Part shown: positions 25,201 to 36,961 of the stretch, one piece after another
How positions within the stretch are numbered: position 1 is the stretch's first letter
Layout of the letters: every line of letters starts with the position of its first letter
Origin: Dermatophagoides farinae
Lineage: Eukaryota > Arthropoda > Arachnida > Sarcoptiformes > Pyroglyphidae
Assembly (NCBI RefSeq): GCF_024713945.1
Contig: NC_134678.1
Coordinates: forward strand, 2,976,001 to 3,040,000
DNA: 64,000 nucleotides
Reading direction: 5' to 3'
Translations under genes and position numbers: made by a program
The notes under the pieces: generated by a model
Databases searched by the model: none
Seen by the model: only the letters and a program-made list of their open reading frames with translations
What the model was told of the DNA's origin: nothing

Positions 25201-26107
25201 ATTAGAAAAATTCCAAAAGAAACAGGAAAAACTTGCCAAGGCTAAAAATGAAGAAGACTTTGTGACAATTACCGTTACCACAAACATTGATGAAACATCT
25301 AAACCAAAAAGACCGGTTGGTAGACCAAGAAAACATCCGCCACTTAATTTGTCCACTCCACAGGATTCAGGCTTGACAATTACGCCCATCGATCCGACAC
25401 CAAGTTTATCGACGACATCATCATCCATGAAATATGATCATAATTTTATAAAGGAACAACAAAGACAATCTTATCTTACATCAATGGAAATGATCATGAA
25501 TCAAGCCGCAAGTGCTGGTGGTGATGTTGGAAGTATCATTGAAAAACCAACACAGAAGAAAGAAATCTGTCCCAAATGTCAAAGTGTTGAAAATTTATCG
25601 GTAAATATGATCGGATGTGATTCATGTGATCAATGGTTTCATTGGCCATGTGTGGGTATCAATACTGCACCAAGCCCTGATTCATCTTGGTTTTGTGCCA
25701 AATGTATAAAGAAAAAATCCAGCAAACGCTTATGGACTGAACTAGATTCTGGTTCTGATAGTGAACAGCAATCTTCAAAACATCGTCGTAAAATGCATCA
25801 TCATCAAAAACAATTATCATCATCTCGGGCAAAATCACATTTAGAAGATCAAATACATGACGATTCAATTGTTGAAATACAAACAGATTCGAAACAATCA
25901 ATATGCGGTACATGTAAACAACATACTAAAAATGATTTGAATGAAGAATGGATTGCCTGCGATATATGTGATGTATGGTATCATTTTGTTTGTGAAAATA
26001 TTATCAAAGCACCAGAAAAAAATGAACATTGGTTCTGTAGACATTGTATTAAAAAGCAGCGAAACATTGAGAATCAAATCCATAGTAAATCGAAAAGAAA
26101 ATTGTAA
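22203..26107 (+). CDS. TAF3: TFIID subunit TAF3 with histone fold and three PHD fingers
   Basis: TAF3 pairs with TAF10 in TFIID and anchors it to H3K4me3 promoters through a PHD finger. Exons 22203-23136 and 23202-26107 (65-nt intron) give about 1279 residues. Residues ~1-80 form the TAF/BTP histone fold (FQQSILRAIVSKICHDVGW; MLAIDAANLAGRNEPTMDD; FKYIAIDMNQLKDYV; VYSLP). A long Lys/Ser/Asn-rich disordered region follows. PHD1 begins near residue 925 (WICPICLKPDDG ... CDTCDQWHHYYC ... WFCPRC), PHD2 near 1100 (ICPKCQ ... CDSCDQWFHWPC ... WFCAKC) and PHD3 near 1212 (ICGTCK ... CDICDVWYHFVC ... WFCRHC), each with the C4HC3 pattern. An AT-hook-like RPVGRPRKHPP lies between PHD1 and PHD2. Familiar fly and vertebrate TAF3 proteins have one C-terminal PHD. 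The ATG at 22203 starts right at the histone fold. Confidence 0.9.
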
Positions 26108-26423
26108 TTAATAATAATAATAATAATAATTTTATATTATATATGATCATAAAAATTAAAGATAATCGTATATGTAATTTGGATTAGCGATGCAAATTTT
26201 TCGTAATACAATTTCTATAATAATAATAAATAAATGAATAAATAAATTATATTAATTATTATAATAATTAATGAGTGTTTTTGATCGATCGTTTATATAT
26301 TTATTGTATTAAATTTGCATATTCAGAATGTTTGTTTTGGAAAAAAAACGAGAGCAAGAGCAGTGTGTATTTGTGATTGAAATTTAAGCATAAAAATAAA
26401 CAAAAACAAATAAAAAAAAAACG
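26108..26423. other. Short intergenic gap
   Basis: TAF3 3' UTR (ATA-trinucleotide run, several AATAAA near 26220-26250) and the leader of the next gene, about 316 nt. Nothing else seen. Confidence 0.5.
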
Positions 26424-27465
26424 ATGAACAATCGTCGATACAAATCAAAAACGATCAATTTAAAATATTCAGGAATTAGACGATCAAACATTCGAAAGTT
26501 ACCAACCGTGCCATTAGATTCAAGTAATTTGAATGAAAATAAAGAGAAAATGATTAATGATTCTATTGAATGTGTTCAAAATGAAATACCAAAAACATTA
26601 ATACAAATTAATGAATTTTACAATGAAATTATAAAATTTATTGATGATAATTACGATAAACAATTGACCAAAAATGATTATGAAAATATCCGTAATAAAT
26701 TGCAAAATAAATTAGAAAAACTTTGGCCATTTGAATGTGAACAACAACAACAACAACAACAAAGTGAATCTAAACAAGTTTCAAACAAAACTTTGTCATG
26801 TGCTGAAAAACGTCATCCATATAGCCAATGTGTTCGACATGTTAACAATTTACATCATCATTGCTACAATCGCTATTCTTTCTGGGAAACAATAAACATT
26901 GTTCCCGAGATTTTGTCAAACACCACCATTTCGAATGAATATATTGTAAGATTTAGTGAAAAATTTCGTTCCATCATTGTTGATCTTACGGAAAAATTAT
27001 TGAAAATCAATATCGGTTTCTCATTTCTGGTTCCAAAGACCGAAGATAATGAAGATAATGATATTTCCATTAAAGTTCTTGATAAAGTTCTTGCCCTTAC
27101 TTCATTTGAATGCAGTATCGGTAACGTACATATAGAACAAAACTTTATTTATAGTTTTTTATTAACATTTTTCTTTCTTTTTTTTCAAAGATTTTAATGA
27201 AATTTTCAATGAACGTGCCAGATTGTTAAAAACAATCAACCAACATCCACATTCAGAGGAATGTTATTTCATGATGCAAGAATATGATCATGAAACTTGT
27301 CTACAAATACAACATGAATTACAGGACATAATGACACAATGTTATTGTTTATACGATATAATAATTAAAAATTTTGATAAAATTATCAAAACTAAAAAAT
27401 CTTTTAAACGTAATGATGATAATAATGATGTTTATAATGATAATCATTCAACATTATATTCATGA
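26424..27465 (+). CDS. Uncharacterised protein, faint p31comet (MAD2L1BP)-like pattern
   Basis: Exons 26424-27120 and 27191-27465 (70-nt GT-AG intron) join in frame to about 323 residues. No signal peptide or membrane segment; a polyQ run sits near residue 110. The fold looks mostly helical with conserved-looking blocks (QINEFYNEIIKFIDDNYDKQ; QCVRHVNNL; INIVPEILSNTTISNEYIVRF; CLQIQHELQDIMTQCYCLYD). The spacing of Cys...helix...VPxIL...SxxEY recalls the HORMA-like p31comet/MAD2L1BP family, which removes MAD2 in the spindle checkpoint, but the match is weak and made from memory of the family. The stop codon lies inside the 3' end of the RECK coding sequence on the opposite strand. Confidence 0.65.
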
Positions 27466-30322
27466 AATATATTTTTCCAATACAATAATATTAATAAAAT
27501 GAGATTAAGAAAAATGAATGTATATGAAACGTTCGATGAATTCATGATTCCGGAATTAATGTTTGAAAATTTTAATTTTCTCCATTGTTGTTGTTGTTTA
27601 ACGGCCAACATGGAAGACCATAATCGAATTTTTTCGTTGATTGTTTCATCATAATAAAGTAATGATAATGGAAATTTCAGCTGTACAATAGGTGATCTAT
27701 TTTTAATTATTATAATCAATCTTAATAATTCTTTATGGCAAACATCATTTTGATAATTGGATTCAAATTTCGATCGAATCAATACAGTGACAAAACCTGG
27801 TGCTAATAAATGTATTGAAAGTTGACAATCATTATTGTCCATCAATGATTGAATTTGACGTGATAATGTTTTAATGTTTAGCGATTTTTGCCTTAGTAAG
27901 AGATACTGTATGGTCAATGCATCGGATTGATAGGAAATTTTTTTGAAATAATTTCGATCATAAATGAAATATGCAACCGAACCACAGAATGGACATTGAT
28001 TAAATGGTAACCAATGTATATATTGTTCCGGACATGATGTAATAGTGGGACAAAATTTTTCTTGAATTTTATTGTTTGATCCACACGAATCAAAATAATC
28101 GACAAAAACATTGGCTGCTTGTGCTGCACATTCAGAATAATAAATATAAAGATCACGGCCGCATACAGGACCAGACATTGAACAATAAACCTTTGAATAA
28201 TGGAAAAAAAAATAATTATTGGTAATCAAATTGAGAAAAGCTCGACAATTCCGACATACTCGACATTTTCCAAAATAGGATGTGGTAAAATTTTGTAGGG
28301 TACAGATATTCAAGTGTTCTTGTCCTTTTGTATCGCATACGGTCATATCATTAAGATTCATCCATTCAACTTCTGATTGGTTAAAATCATCACATATGTA
28401 TTGTAATCGTTCGATAGATATTCGCATTTCTTTTATTTCAAACAATTGAACAGAATCATCCATAATACAACTAAAAATGAAAATATTTTATATTTTTTGA
28501 AAATAAAATTCAAAATGAATAATATCAAACATTAATAACAAACCTTTCTTTGTTCTTATTTTTTAGACAAATTTTTTTGAAATCATCACCAATTCTTCGA
28601 CAATTTCGGCCAAACATATATTCCATTTCAAATTCCGATTCATTATGAAAACATTCATAAAAACATTTATTCAAATAAGTATGACCAGTTTTAAACGAAC
28701 AAATTGGTTCATAAGTATCGGAACATTGTGACATACAAAATCTATTGAAAATAATAGTTTTGATCATAAAAAGAACGTTGACCAAATGGTGGGGGACCAT
28801 ACTTACAATTGATCCTGGATCAATTTTATCCATTCTTGTTTCTCATTGATCGAAGTATTGGAAAAACAATGATAATAACAATCGACTAATGTTCCCATTG
28901 GATTGCAATAACATTGATGATAACAGTTATTCAAATGATTATTATTATTATCAAATGATTGGATCATTGGCAATTTAATACTTGTATCTAGAGATATTTT
29001 TAGTTCAGATAATTTTCCTATAGATTTTTCGATACAAATACGTAAATAAAATGAATAAATGGATTAACATATATATATAGTCACTGTAACAATCATTACC
29101 GATACTACAAATATTGGAACATCGAATACGAGGACAATCATTTATGAAACAATCATGATTGATTGAACATTGTTGATGATCATTTTGGCAAAAACATTCT
29201 TCTTCATTCATGCGAGAAGTAACCGAATAAGTGGAAATTCGATTATCTGATTTTATCGTCATACGGTTTAGATTCAAACATTTTTCGGGATTTTCTCTTG
29301 AAAATAAAAGATCTGATGATCCTTTTGTTAATCTATGAATGGTATTGTCTAAAAAATCACAAACAATATTTTTGTCCAACATTTCAATTTGATTATTAAG
29401 ACTATTATGATGAAAAAGTTCAACACAATTTGATTGACAGATTGGCATTGGATCATGATTTTGTGGCATACATGGACGAATATGTAGTAGGCATGCTAGA
29501 TTTTTCCACATTTCCATCTGGTTTTGATTTGAAACATTCGTTACTAATCCAGTCATGTTTTGTAGAATCCATAAATGAAACATTTTCTCGGCTTGTTTAT
29601 CAGAATTTCGATTACAATTTCTTAATGGATATTCGAAGTTATTAAAGTGATGACAAAAATGTAATTTTATCGGACATTTATAAGTGCATAGGCTATCGGC
29701 ATCATCTAGGCATTGATTCAATGATATTTCATTCGATGATCGTTGACAGAATTGTTCAAAATTTTGCCATGATTCCAGCCATTTATTAGAATATGTCTAT
29801 GGGAAAAAATATAAATGATTCTATGATATAAATCCGAATGTGTTTAGATTTAATTTACTTCATAACAAAGTTTTCGACATTTTTTCTGTTGTGCTCTTTC
29901 ACAGCAAACAAATTTTGCTGGATTCATTCCACCGTAATATGATTTATCCACTGTATTGATCTGTAATTTTTTCATTGATTTTTCATTTGATATACTTTCA
30001 ATATTTTTATGGCCATCATTGAGATCATTATCACCGTTAAAATAACCCGATGTTAAAAGACAATCCCAAAGTTCATCCTATTCAAAATATATTGCCCGAT
30101 ACAAATAGATATTATAGTCAAGTTGAACATTTGAAAAAAATAATAATTGTAGCGAACAAACCGTTTCGAGATTGACCAATGGTTTATCACAAGAAATTTC
30201 TATTTGATCCAAAATTTTTGATTTATCACTACAATAATAATCATCATTACAAAATTCATTGAATGAATTATGGCAACTATTTTGACACATTTGATTCAAA
30301 GTTAGTTGACAACATTGTTTGG
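27444..30322 (-). CDS. Reck: RECK (reversion-inducing Cys-rich protein with Kazal motifs), main exons
   Basis: GPI-anchored membrane glycoprotein that restrains metalloproteinases and acts as a Wnt7 co-receptor in vertebrates. Minus-strand exons 30322-30162, 30077-29859, 29796-29100, 29017-28807, 28741-28544 and 28470-27444 keep frame. Cys-knot motifs: KQCCQLTLNQMCQNSC, LWDCLL, KFVCCERAQQKKCRKLC, WLESWQNFEQFC. The Frizzled-like region (CLDDADSLCTYKCPIKLHFC; MWKNLACLLHIRPC; ICQSNCVELF) is next, then Kazal-type segments (CSDTYEPICSFKTGHTY; CDTKGQEHLNICTL; CSMSGPVCGRDLYIYYSEC), and a C-terminal hydrophobic tail (YTFIFLNLILLILLYW) typical of a GPI signal. Only the last two of the usual five N-terminal knots are evident. 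With the probable first exon at 32675-32870 the protein is about 902 residues, against 971 in human. The stop at 27444-27446 overlaps the plus-strand neighbour. Confidence 0.88.
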
Positions 30323-32674
30323 CTTCATTGAATGATGATGAAAATAATTGGAAAATGGAAAATAAGAAATTACGATTAATCTATCAATGATTTGAAGTTG
30401 TTTTTGTTGCTGTTGTTGTTGTTGTTGTTGTTTTATGTTCATTCATATATATTAAGTTTTTATTCATGTTAATAGATGTTGATAATTACTGTAAAATTAA
30501 TTATTCATCATTCAATAATTATTATAATTACATTTATAGTGAAATAATAAGACCAACAATAAAGAAAGAAAAGAAAAAAAAGAAAAGCAATTCATCCGAC
30601 AAGAATTTGAACAAAATGTAGGTATTTACAGTTTTTTTTTCATTGCAATATAAACTCATTTTGGTTATGGTTATTTATTGAATAATTTAGATTTCATTAT
30701 TATTACACTGCTGCTGCTGCTGCTGCTGGTGATGCTGAAAATGCTGTAATTCTCACACAGTTTCCGTCGTTGTTGTTTTATTTTTCAAATGGTTTATTCA
30801 TTATTATTCTTTAGTCTTTTTTTGTTTCATTCTTCGAATAAATACGTACGCAACAACAACAACAACAAAAAACTGAATAAGTTTTTATTCGAAAATTCAT
30901 TTTACTTCATATCGTAATTTTATCATCACCATCATCATCATTGTGCGATAATTGTTTTCGGATACGAACATAACAACAACAACAACAAAAAAACGAACCA
31001 TGGGAATTATTTATAAGAAATACACAGCCACACATACATACACTCAAAAAAAAAAATCTTTGATCGTAACATTAGAAAAAAAACTATAGAATAAATGTTA
31101 CATGTGTGTATAATTATCATACAAAATAATATACAATTCTTAAATTATCAAACGAATCAATTATTGTCAATAATATATAAATGCGTGTGCGTCCAGTGTA
31201 AATAAAAATAACAACTATTTTTATACCAGAAAAAAAAACAAAATTCTTTATTCTTCACACATAATGAAATGAAAAACAAAAATTTCAACACAAAAAAAAC
31301 TTAATACAATCAAAAAAAAAGTTTCAGAATGTTGTCATTAAGCAAGTGAAAAAAAATACCAACTTATTTTTTTCTTTCGTTTCATCATGATGTCATTCAT
31401 TATAATGGGCTATCTTCATTTCTCTTTTTTTTTGGTGATTTTTATTTATTTTTGCTCTATCCAATAGCATTATCAATCGATTCTTTTTTTTTACAAAAGG
31501 AATCGTTTTTCAGACTTTAATTTTTTCAACTTAATTTATATGGAATGTTAGGAAAATCGTGTGTGTGTGTTTAGGATACGAGAATGCTATCAAAGAGTTT
31601 TATTTTTATTTTTTCCATTTTTCACTTCTTGATGTTTTCACCAGAATCAAGTCACCGTTTTTGCCAGATGTTTTTCATTAACATTTTTCAATACCAAATT
31701 TAGAAATCATGATGATGGATAAGAATCGAAGCCAAAGAATCGAGAAAATAAAAAATTAATTTTGATATTGTTACACACAACAACAAAAAGTCTAATTATG
31801 TGTGTGGACGAAACAAGGAAATTCCTATAATTTTGATAATATAATGAAGATAATAAAAACAAACTATTCTGAATTGAAAGCTGCTGCTGATTCCTACATG
31901 ATCCTATTTGAATTTGGATTTTTCGTAAATATAAACTTTAAGTCAATTAGTACAATTTTTTCTTTTTTTTATGTAATCAATTGCAAAACAATTGAACAAA
32001 GGAAAAAATGTTTCAAAATATCATGATTATTATGTTTGATTGATGAAATTCCGTATAAAATTAAAATTCACTTGACTGTCCATTTTAATTTTCATCATGA
32101 TGAACATGAAGTAAAAATTAAATTCATCAGAAATCCAGTTCGTTATCTCTTGATTGAATGGCAAATAAAAAAATATTTCAGATTCAAGAATTTTGAATTC
32201 AGAATAAAATTTATGGTTTTTTCTTTTGAGAATACTAATCATTTTTATTGGTGGAAAAAAATTAAATTTAATTTTAGAAATTAGATCAACATTTTTCCAT
32301 GATAAAAAAGGAAGCATAATCCAAATAAAATTCTGAATCGAATTGTTTTGGATGCATGTGTGTGTGTGTAACTGAATATTGGATACCAACCAATCAATTT
32401 TGATTTTAAAGTAAAAAGTTTTTTATTTTCATTTTTTTATATTCTAATCAAAAAACAACAGCAACAACAACAAATTCTGATAATGGCATATATGTACATC
32501 ATATACTCATCATTTGGAATTTCGAATGAAAAAAAAACAACAACTATAAAAACCTATATATTCCTTGTCCAGTGAAAAAAAAAACATTTTCATTAAGATT
32601 AAAATAATACTAACAACAACAACAAGAGAGATGATGATGATGAAAAAAACCTATTTTATAAAATTCCCACTTGC
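30323..32674. other. Probable RECK first intron (or intergenic)
   Basis: AT-rich, with CAA/GTT repeats (about 30406-30434), a CTG run near 30711-30728 and several CAACAACAA tracts. Mutually antisense ORFs at 32030-32389 are AT-biased and unsupported. No cysteine-knot exons were found here on either strand. Confidence 0.4.
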
Positions 32675-32870
32675 CTTGTTTCAATTGATAACTATTCAAT
32701 CCTCTTGATGATAACGAATCACGAATGGTTCTAGAATTTTTACCATGCCATATGTTGAAAGATTCGATCGTTAAATTTAAATTTCTTCGTTGTTCAGTTA
32801 TGGTTGTATTTGTTGTTTTTTTTATTATTACAATTAAAATGATGATAAAAACGATGGTGATATGTTTCAT
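32675..32870 (-). CDS. Reck: Probable first coding exon of RECK (signal peptide)
   Basis: From ATG 32870 the minus strand encodes a strong signal peptide (MKHITIVFIIILIVII) and a short polar segment with an N-glycosylation sequon. The exon would end at 32675 before GCAAGT, a GC-type donor in the favourable AG|GCAAGT context. It leaves one base, exactly the phase needed by the RECK exon starting at 30322 after an AG acceptor. The link rests on phase, orientation and the need for a signal peptide; a 2.35-kb intron would be long for this genome. If unspliced, the frame continues for about 20 low-complexity residues. Confidence 0.4.
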
Positions 32871-34127
32871 GAACCAGTATGGTGACTGATATATATATAT
32901 CCACAAGAAACAAAACAAAAAAAAAGAAAAGAAAATTAGATATAATGGATTATATTATTTACATGTTGTTCATCATGATCATCATAATTTTTTTTATGAT
33001 GATCATCCTAAAGAATATTCAAAATATAAATAAAAAAAATTTCATTTGGGAATTTCCATTATATTTTTACTTTTTTTTTGCACATTGCATTCAACCGGAT
33101 GACAGAATTTGATTCATTGAAAATATACACTTACCATGTTGAAAATTTTTGTTTCTCTCGGTTGTTGTTGTTGTTATTGCTGATACTCATCAAAATTCAT
33201 TTCAACAATTTTCGTTTTCTTTTTTGTCATAAAATTTTACTATTCATTCATTTTCCAATGTTGACAGTTTTTTTTTCAATTGATCATCATACACTTTTGC
33301 ATGAATGAATGAATGAATCTGGTGAACTCGTATTTTTATGATCATTTGTTGTATTGATAAATTTTTTTTCTCTTGCTTGCAAGCAATCTTATCATTGCAA
33401 CAACAAATCTACAAAAATCTTATCATATGTATGATAATCGGTATTGCTGGTAACCCAAAAAAAAACCTTTAAATGGTGGATGGCCAAAATGAACAAAATA
33501 AAATCGATAAGAATTGAAAAGTTTTTTTTTATTAGTGGAAACTTGTAGCTTGTATCTAATTAATTTATTTGAAAAACATTAAAATTCATCATCATCATCA
33601 TAGATTATTAAGACAAAATTCATATTTTTTTAGCATTCATTTATTTCTGGTTTGAAAATTATTATTGTGATTTTTTTTTGGAATGTTGAATAAAAGATCG
33701 TATTCAGAATAACAATAATTCTTGATTTTATTATTAAATCATGGAATCCAAATGTTGATCATGATCCAAAAAATGATTGAATTTGTTGTATTTTTTTTAA
33801 TTTTTTCTTATTTATCCAAAAACTTTACATTTCATCATCAATGTGTGTGTGTATTTTGTTTGTGAAGCAAATGGAATAAAAAATAACAATACAAATACAA
33901 TAAATGAGAGAATGGCAAAAAGAAACTATCATCATTACTAAATTAAACTACTAGAAGATGTCAATTCACAATTATTGATCGATTATTTGATTATTTTTTT
34001 TCAAGAAGGTTGTAGTATAATAATAGATAACTGTTTTTGAACACTTTTATCTATTTGTATGTATTATTTTGTTTTGTTTTGGTTTTTTGTTGTTGTTGTT
34101 GTTGTGAGTTCATTTTTTTTTCGTTTT
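32871..34127. other. Intergenic region
   Basis: AT-rich with CATCAT and GTTGTT runs. The open frames starting at 32879 and 33078 on the plus strand are hydrophobic low-complexity translations with no family resemblance. Confidence 0.45.
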
Positions 34128-34736
34128 TCAACCAGATTTTAATAATGTTGATCGTTTTGATCTTTGATTATTAGCCATCATTGAATCGGTTCCAGCAACA
34201 TCAGTTCCTTGAATATTACGTGCAACACGTATTGCTGAATTCATATCATATGCTGCTTCACGGCCTCCATTCATCCATCCTAATTGTGAATCTCTTTGTG
34301 ATGAAATGGTTTCATCACCGGGTAAATCTAAAAGCTAAATAAATGAAAAAAAATAAATGTTTGAATGTTTGAAAATAATTATCAATATCAAATTCAGAAT
34401 AACAAGTGACAAAAAAAAATTGACAAGAAAATAAATCTTTATTCGATTCGTTGTGTAATCATCCAAAACAAAAAACAAAAAAAAAAACAGAAACATTCAA
34501 GTTTTCTTTATCGGCAAAACATAAAAAAATAAAATAATAAACAAATATCCACTTACAAGACGTAAAATTTCTTTGATTTCTTGCCGTCGCAATTGATCAT
34601 TACTTCGTGTCGGTAGATAACGTGCCGATACTATTGGCATGAATAATGTAACATTCAAAATTATGACGACAATAGCCATGATGGCGAATAATCGGCTACA
34701 TTGCGATGATGATGATGATGATGACGAGGCGGCCAT
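34128..34736 (-). CDS. Proct: Proctolin neuropeptide precursor
   Basis: Proctolin (RYLPT) is an arthropod myotropic neuropeptide and neuromodulator. Minus-strand exons 34736-34557 and 34334-34128 (222-nt GT-AG intron, phase 0) encode about 128 residues. A Ser-rich N-terminus and hydrophobic core (LFAIMAIVVIILNVTLFM) end in PIVSA, directly followed by RYLPTRSNDQLRR. This is the known layout of proctolin precursors: RYLPT begins at the signal-peptidase site and is followed by a basic residue. The remainder (EIKEILRLLLDLPGDE ... RSKRSTLLKSG) is an associated peptide with one dibasic-type RSKR site near the end. The second exon lacks an obvious start and is missed if only long ORFs are examined. 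Confidence 0.92.
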
Positions 34737-34880
34737 TTTATTTTTTAAACCAGATTTTTTAATTTTTATGTTGTAAGATGCAAAATCTTGCTAATGTTAT
34801 GATAGCAGTCAATAAAAAAAAATTAATCAATACCAACAGCCAACAATGGTCGTAATCAAATGGAATGATGAAAAACTTAC

Positions 34881-35005
34881 CACGTTTTATTAAATGATAA
34901 TCTGGATAGATATTAATCAGGAGAATTAATCGGTAGTTTTCGAGGATCGAGATTTTCAAATTTTTTTTTTACCAAGTTTAATGTTATGTGTATAAGTATT
35001 TGTGA
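34881..35005 (-). other. Candidate 5' UTR exon of proctolin
   Basis: On the minus strand the sequence 34881 is followed by GTAAGT (intron from 34880), and an AG acceptor lies at 34792-34791, giving a ~90-nt leader intron just before the ATG. The 5' boundary near 35005 is inferred from the TATA box. Confidence 0.35.
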
Positions 35006-35030
35006 ATTAATTTGTGTCATGGACCATCCA

Positions 35031-35038
35031 TTTATATA
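35031..35038 (-). promoter_or_regulatory. Candidate TATA box for proctolin (TATATAAA on minus strand)
   Basis: The plus-strand TTTATATA reads TATATAAA on the minus strand, about 300 nt upstream of the proctolin ATG and about 25-30 nt before the inferred leader exon. Confidence 0.5.
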
Positions 35039-35447
35039 CCCGACAAAAATATATCGGATTTGTGGTCAAAATGATCGGTTCTCACCATCATCATCATCGT
35101 CATCATCATCATCTATTTCACTATTGTTCTACTACCAATCAAGACAAAAAAAAATTGCTACACACATATACTAAGCATCAAATTGTGTGAATGTACAACA
35201 CAAGAATCCGTCAATTAGACCGAGTATGGGCAAACACACGCATACATAAATACCGTCCCTTTTCAATATATATTATATCCGAATATGGCCAATGGAAAGG
35301 AAATGAACAGCTCTATCTCTCTCCACCTTCACATACACACACACACACATACATAAATCCAATGATATGAGACAAAAGACCAAAAATGGTAAGAGGGAAA
35401 AGAAAATGAAATGGTTTCCGTTTTCATCAATGAAACGTTCATAATCA

Positions 35448-35480
<33 letters not shown>

Positions 35481-36961
35481 GTAAAAGTTAACATAGCCAT
35501 ACATTAGAATAATACAGATCATCACCTTTTCTTTTTTTGTTTCTATTTAAAAAGATATCTTGAATGACGTGAAAATGTGATCGATTCGATTTTTGAAAAT
35601 GTCAATAAAAAAAAGGGGAAAGAAAATTGTAAAAAAAATTCCTTGATGCATATATGCAGAACATGCAATTATAAAATGATGTAGATAAGTTTCCAAAATG
35701 ATTGTGAACATTTCCATCGAAATGTATTTAACGTGTTTTTAAAACAATTTTCAAATTCGTTAAACATTTAATTTGTTGGATGAATTTAATTGAAAAAGAT
35801 ATATAATCATGCACACACACACACACACAAACAGCCTCAAGCAGCAGCAACAGTAGTGAATTTTTTTTTCAATTTTCTTGTTTATCTAAATTTGTTCCAA
35901 ATGGGAAAAAAATCAACACAATGTATCACATGGTTCATGATTGAATGAACAGCATGTATTTTTTTTCAATTTTCTCCAATTCAATTCACATAATATTATT
36001 TCGAATGATAAATGTTGGAATTTAATCTAAACATAGAACATACACAAACACATTGATTAAGAACAAAAAAAATGAGGCTAATCTAAAGTTTTTTGTCAGA
36101 ATTTTTTCCCTATTCCATCAAAAACAAACTTGATCAATTAGAAGCCATAAAATTAGAACAAATTGAAAGTTCTGAATTCAATCAAAGAAAAATAATAATA
36201 AAAAATACTATTATGAAATGTCAAAATTGAAAACATTCTCTCTCTCTATATATACATATTTTTTGTTCAATGGGACAAAAATGCAAAAAAATTACTTGAT
36301 TATGGATCAATGATGATGATGATAAAGAAAAAAAACGAACAAATCGATATTAGTTTCTTCACATACAGAATACATACATTTTGACAGTTTTTCATCAATC
36401 AAGCAAGTATATGTTTAATCTATTGGTCAAATATTATCATTGATTATTGATTGGATGATCCAATGATAATGATGATGATGATAATATTATCCAAAATTCA
36501 AACAACAACAACAGAAAAAAAGTTAAGGACAAATTTGTTTTTTATTGCTTTGTTTGCTATAGGGGAAAAAAACAAAATTCATATATTTAATAATGTCCAA
36601 CCATCATGTTTTTGTTTTGGTATTTGTGTTATATTAATTGGATTCGACATATTTAAACAGTAAATTTTTTTAGATTAATTAATCATCAATAAAGATTAAT
36701 CATTGATGTAACATTCCATTAATCTGACATTTAACTTGTTGTTTATTCAATTTTTTTTATTATTATCATGAATTTTTTATTTTTAATGATAATGGATTAT
36801 TAATGGTGCAAGAAAATCCGTAAATAGAATCGTGGGTGAAATCTAAAAAAAAAAAAAAAAAATTCGAACATGTAAACACTAACGCCATCTATAGTTGTTG
36901 TATTCAATTATTTGATTGATAATTGTTCGAATTATTGAATTATTGGATTGTTATAACAGAA
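35039..36961. other. Intergenic region between two neuropeptide genes
   Basis: AT-rich with CA/GT microsatellites (about 35336-35348, 35451-35479, 35813-35829), ATG runs near 36465 and another copy of CGCCATCTAT at 36883-36892. No coding sequence recognised. Confidence 0.45.
35451..35479. repeat. (GT)n microsatellite
   Basis: Uninterrupted TG run of about 14 units in the proctolin upstream region. Confidence 0.85.

Noticed and set aside
32030-32389. Long mutually antisense ORFs
   Set aside because: Both strands open because TAA/TAG/TGA happen to be rare in a locally repetitive ATTCAGAAT-rich segment; neither protein looks structured or homologous to anything.
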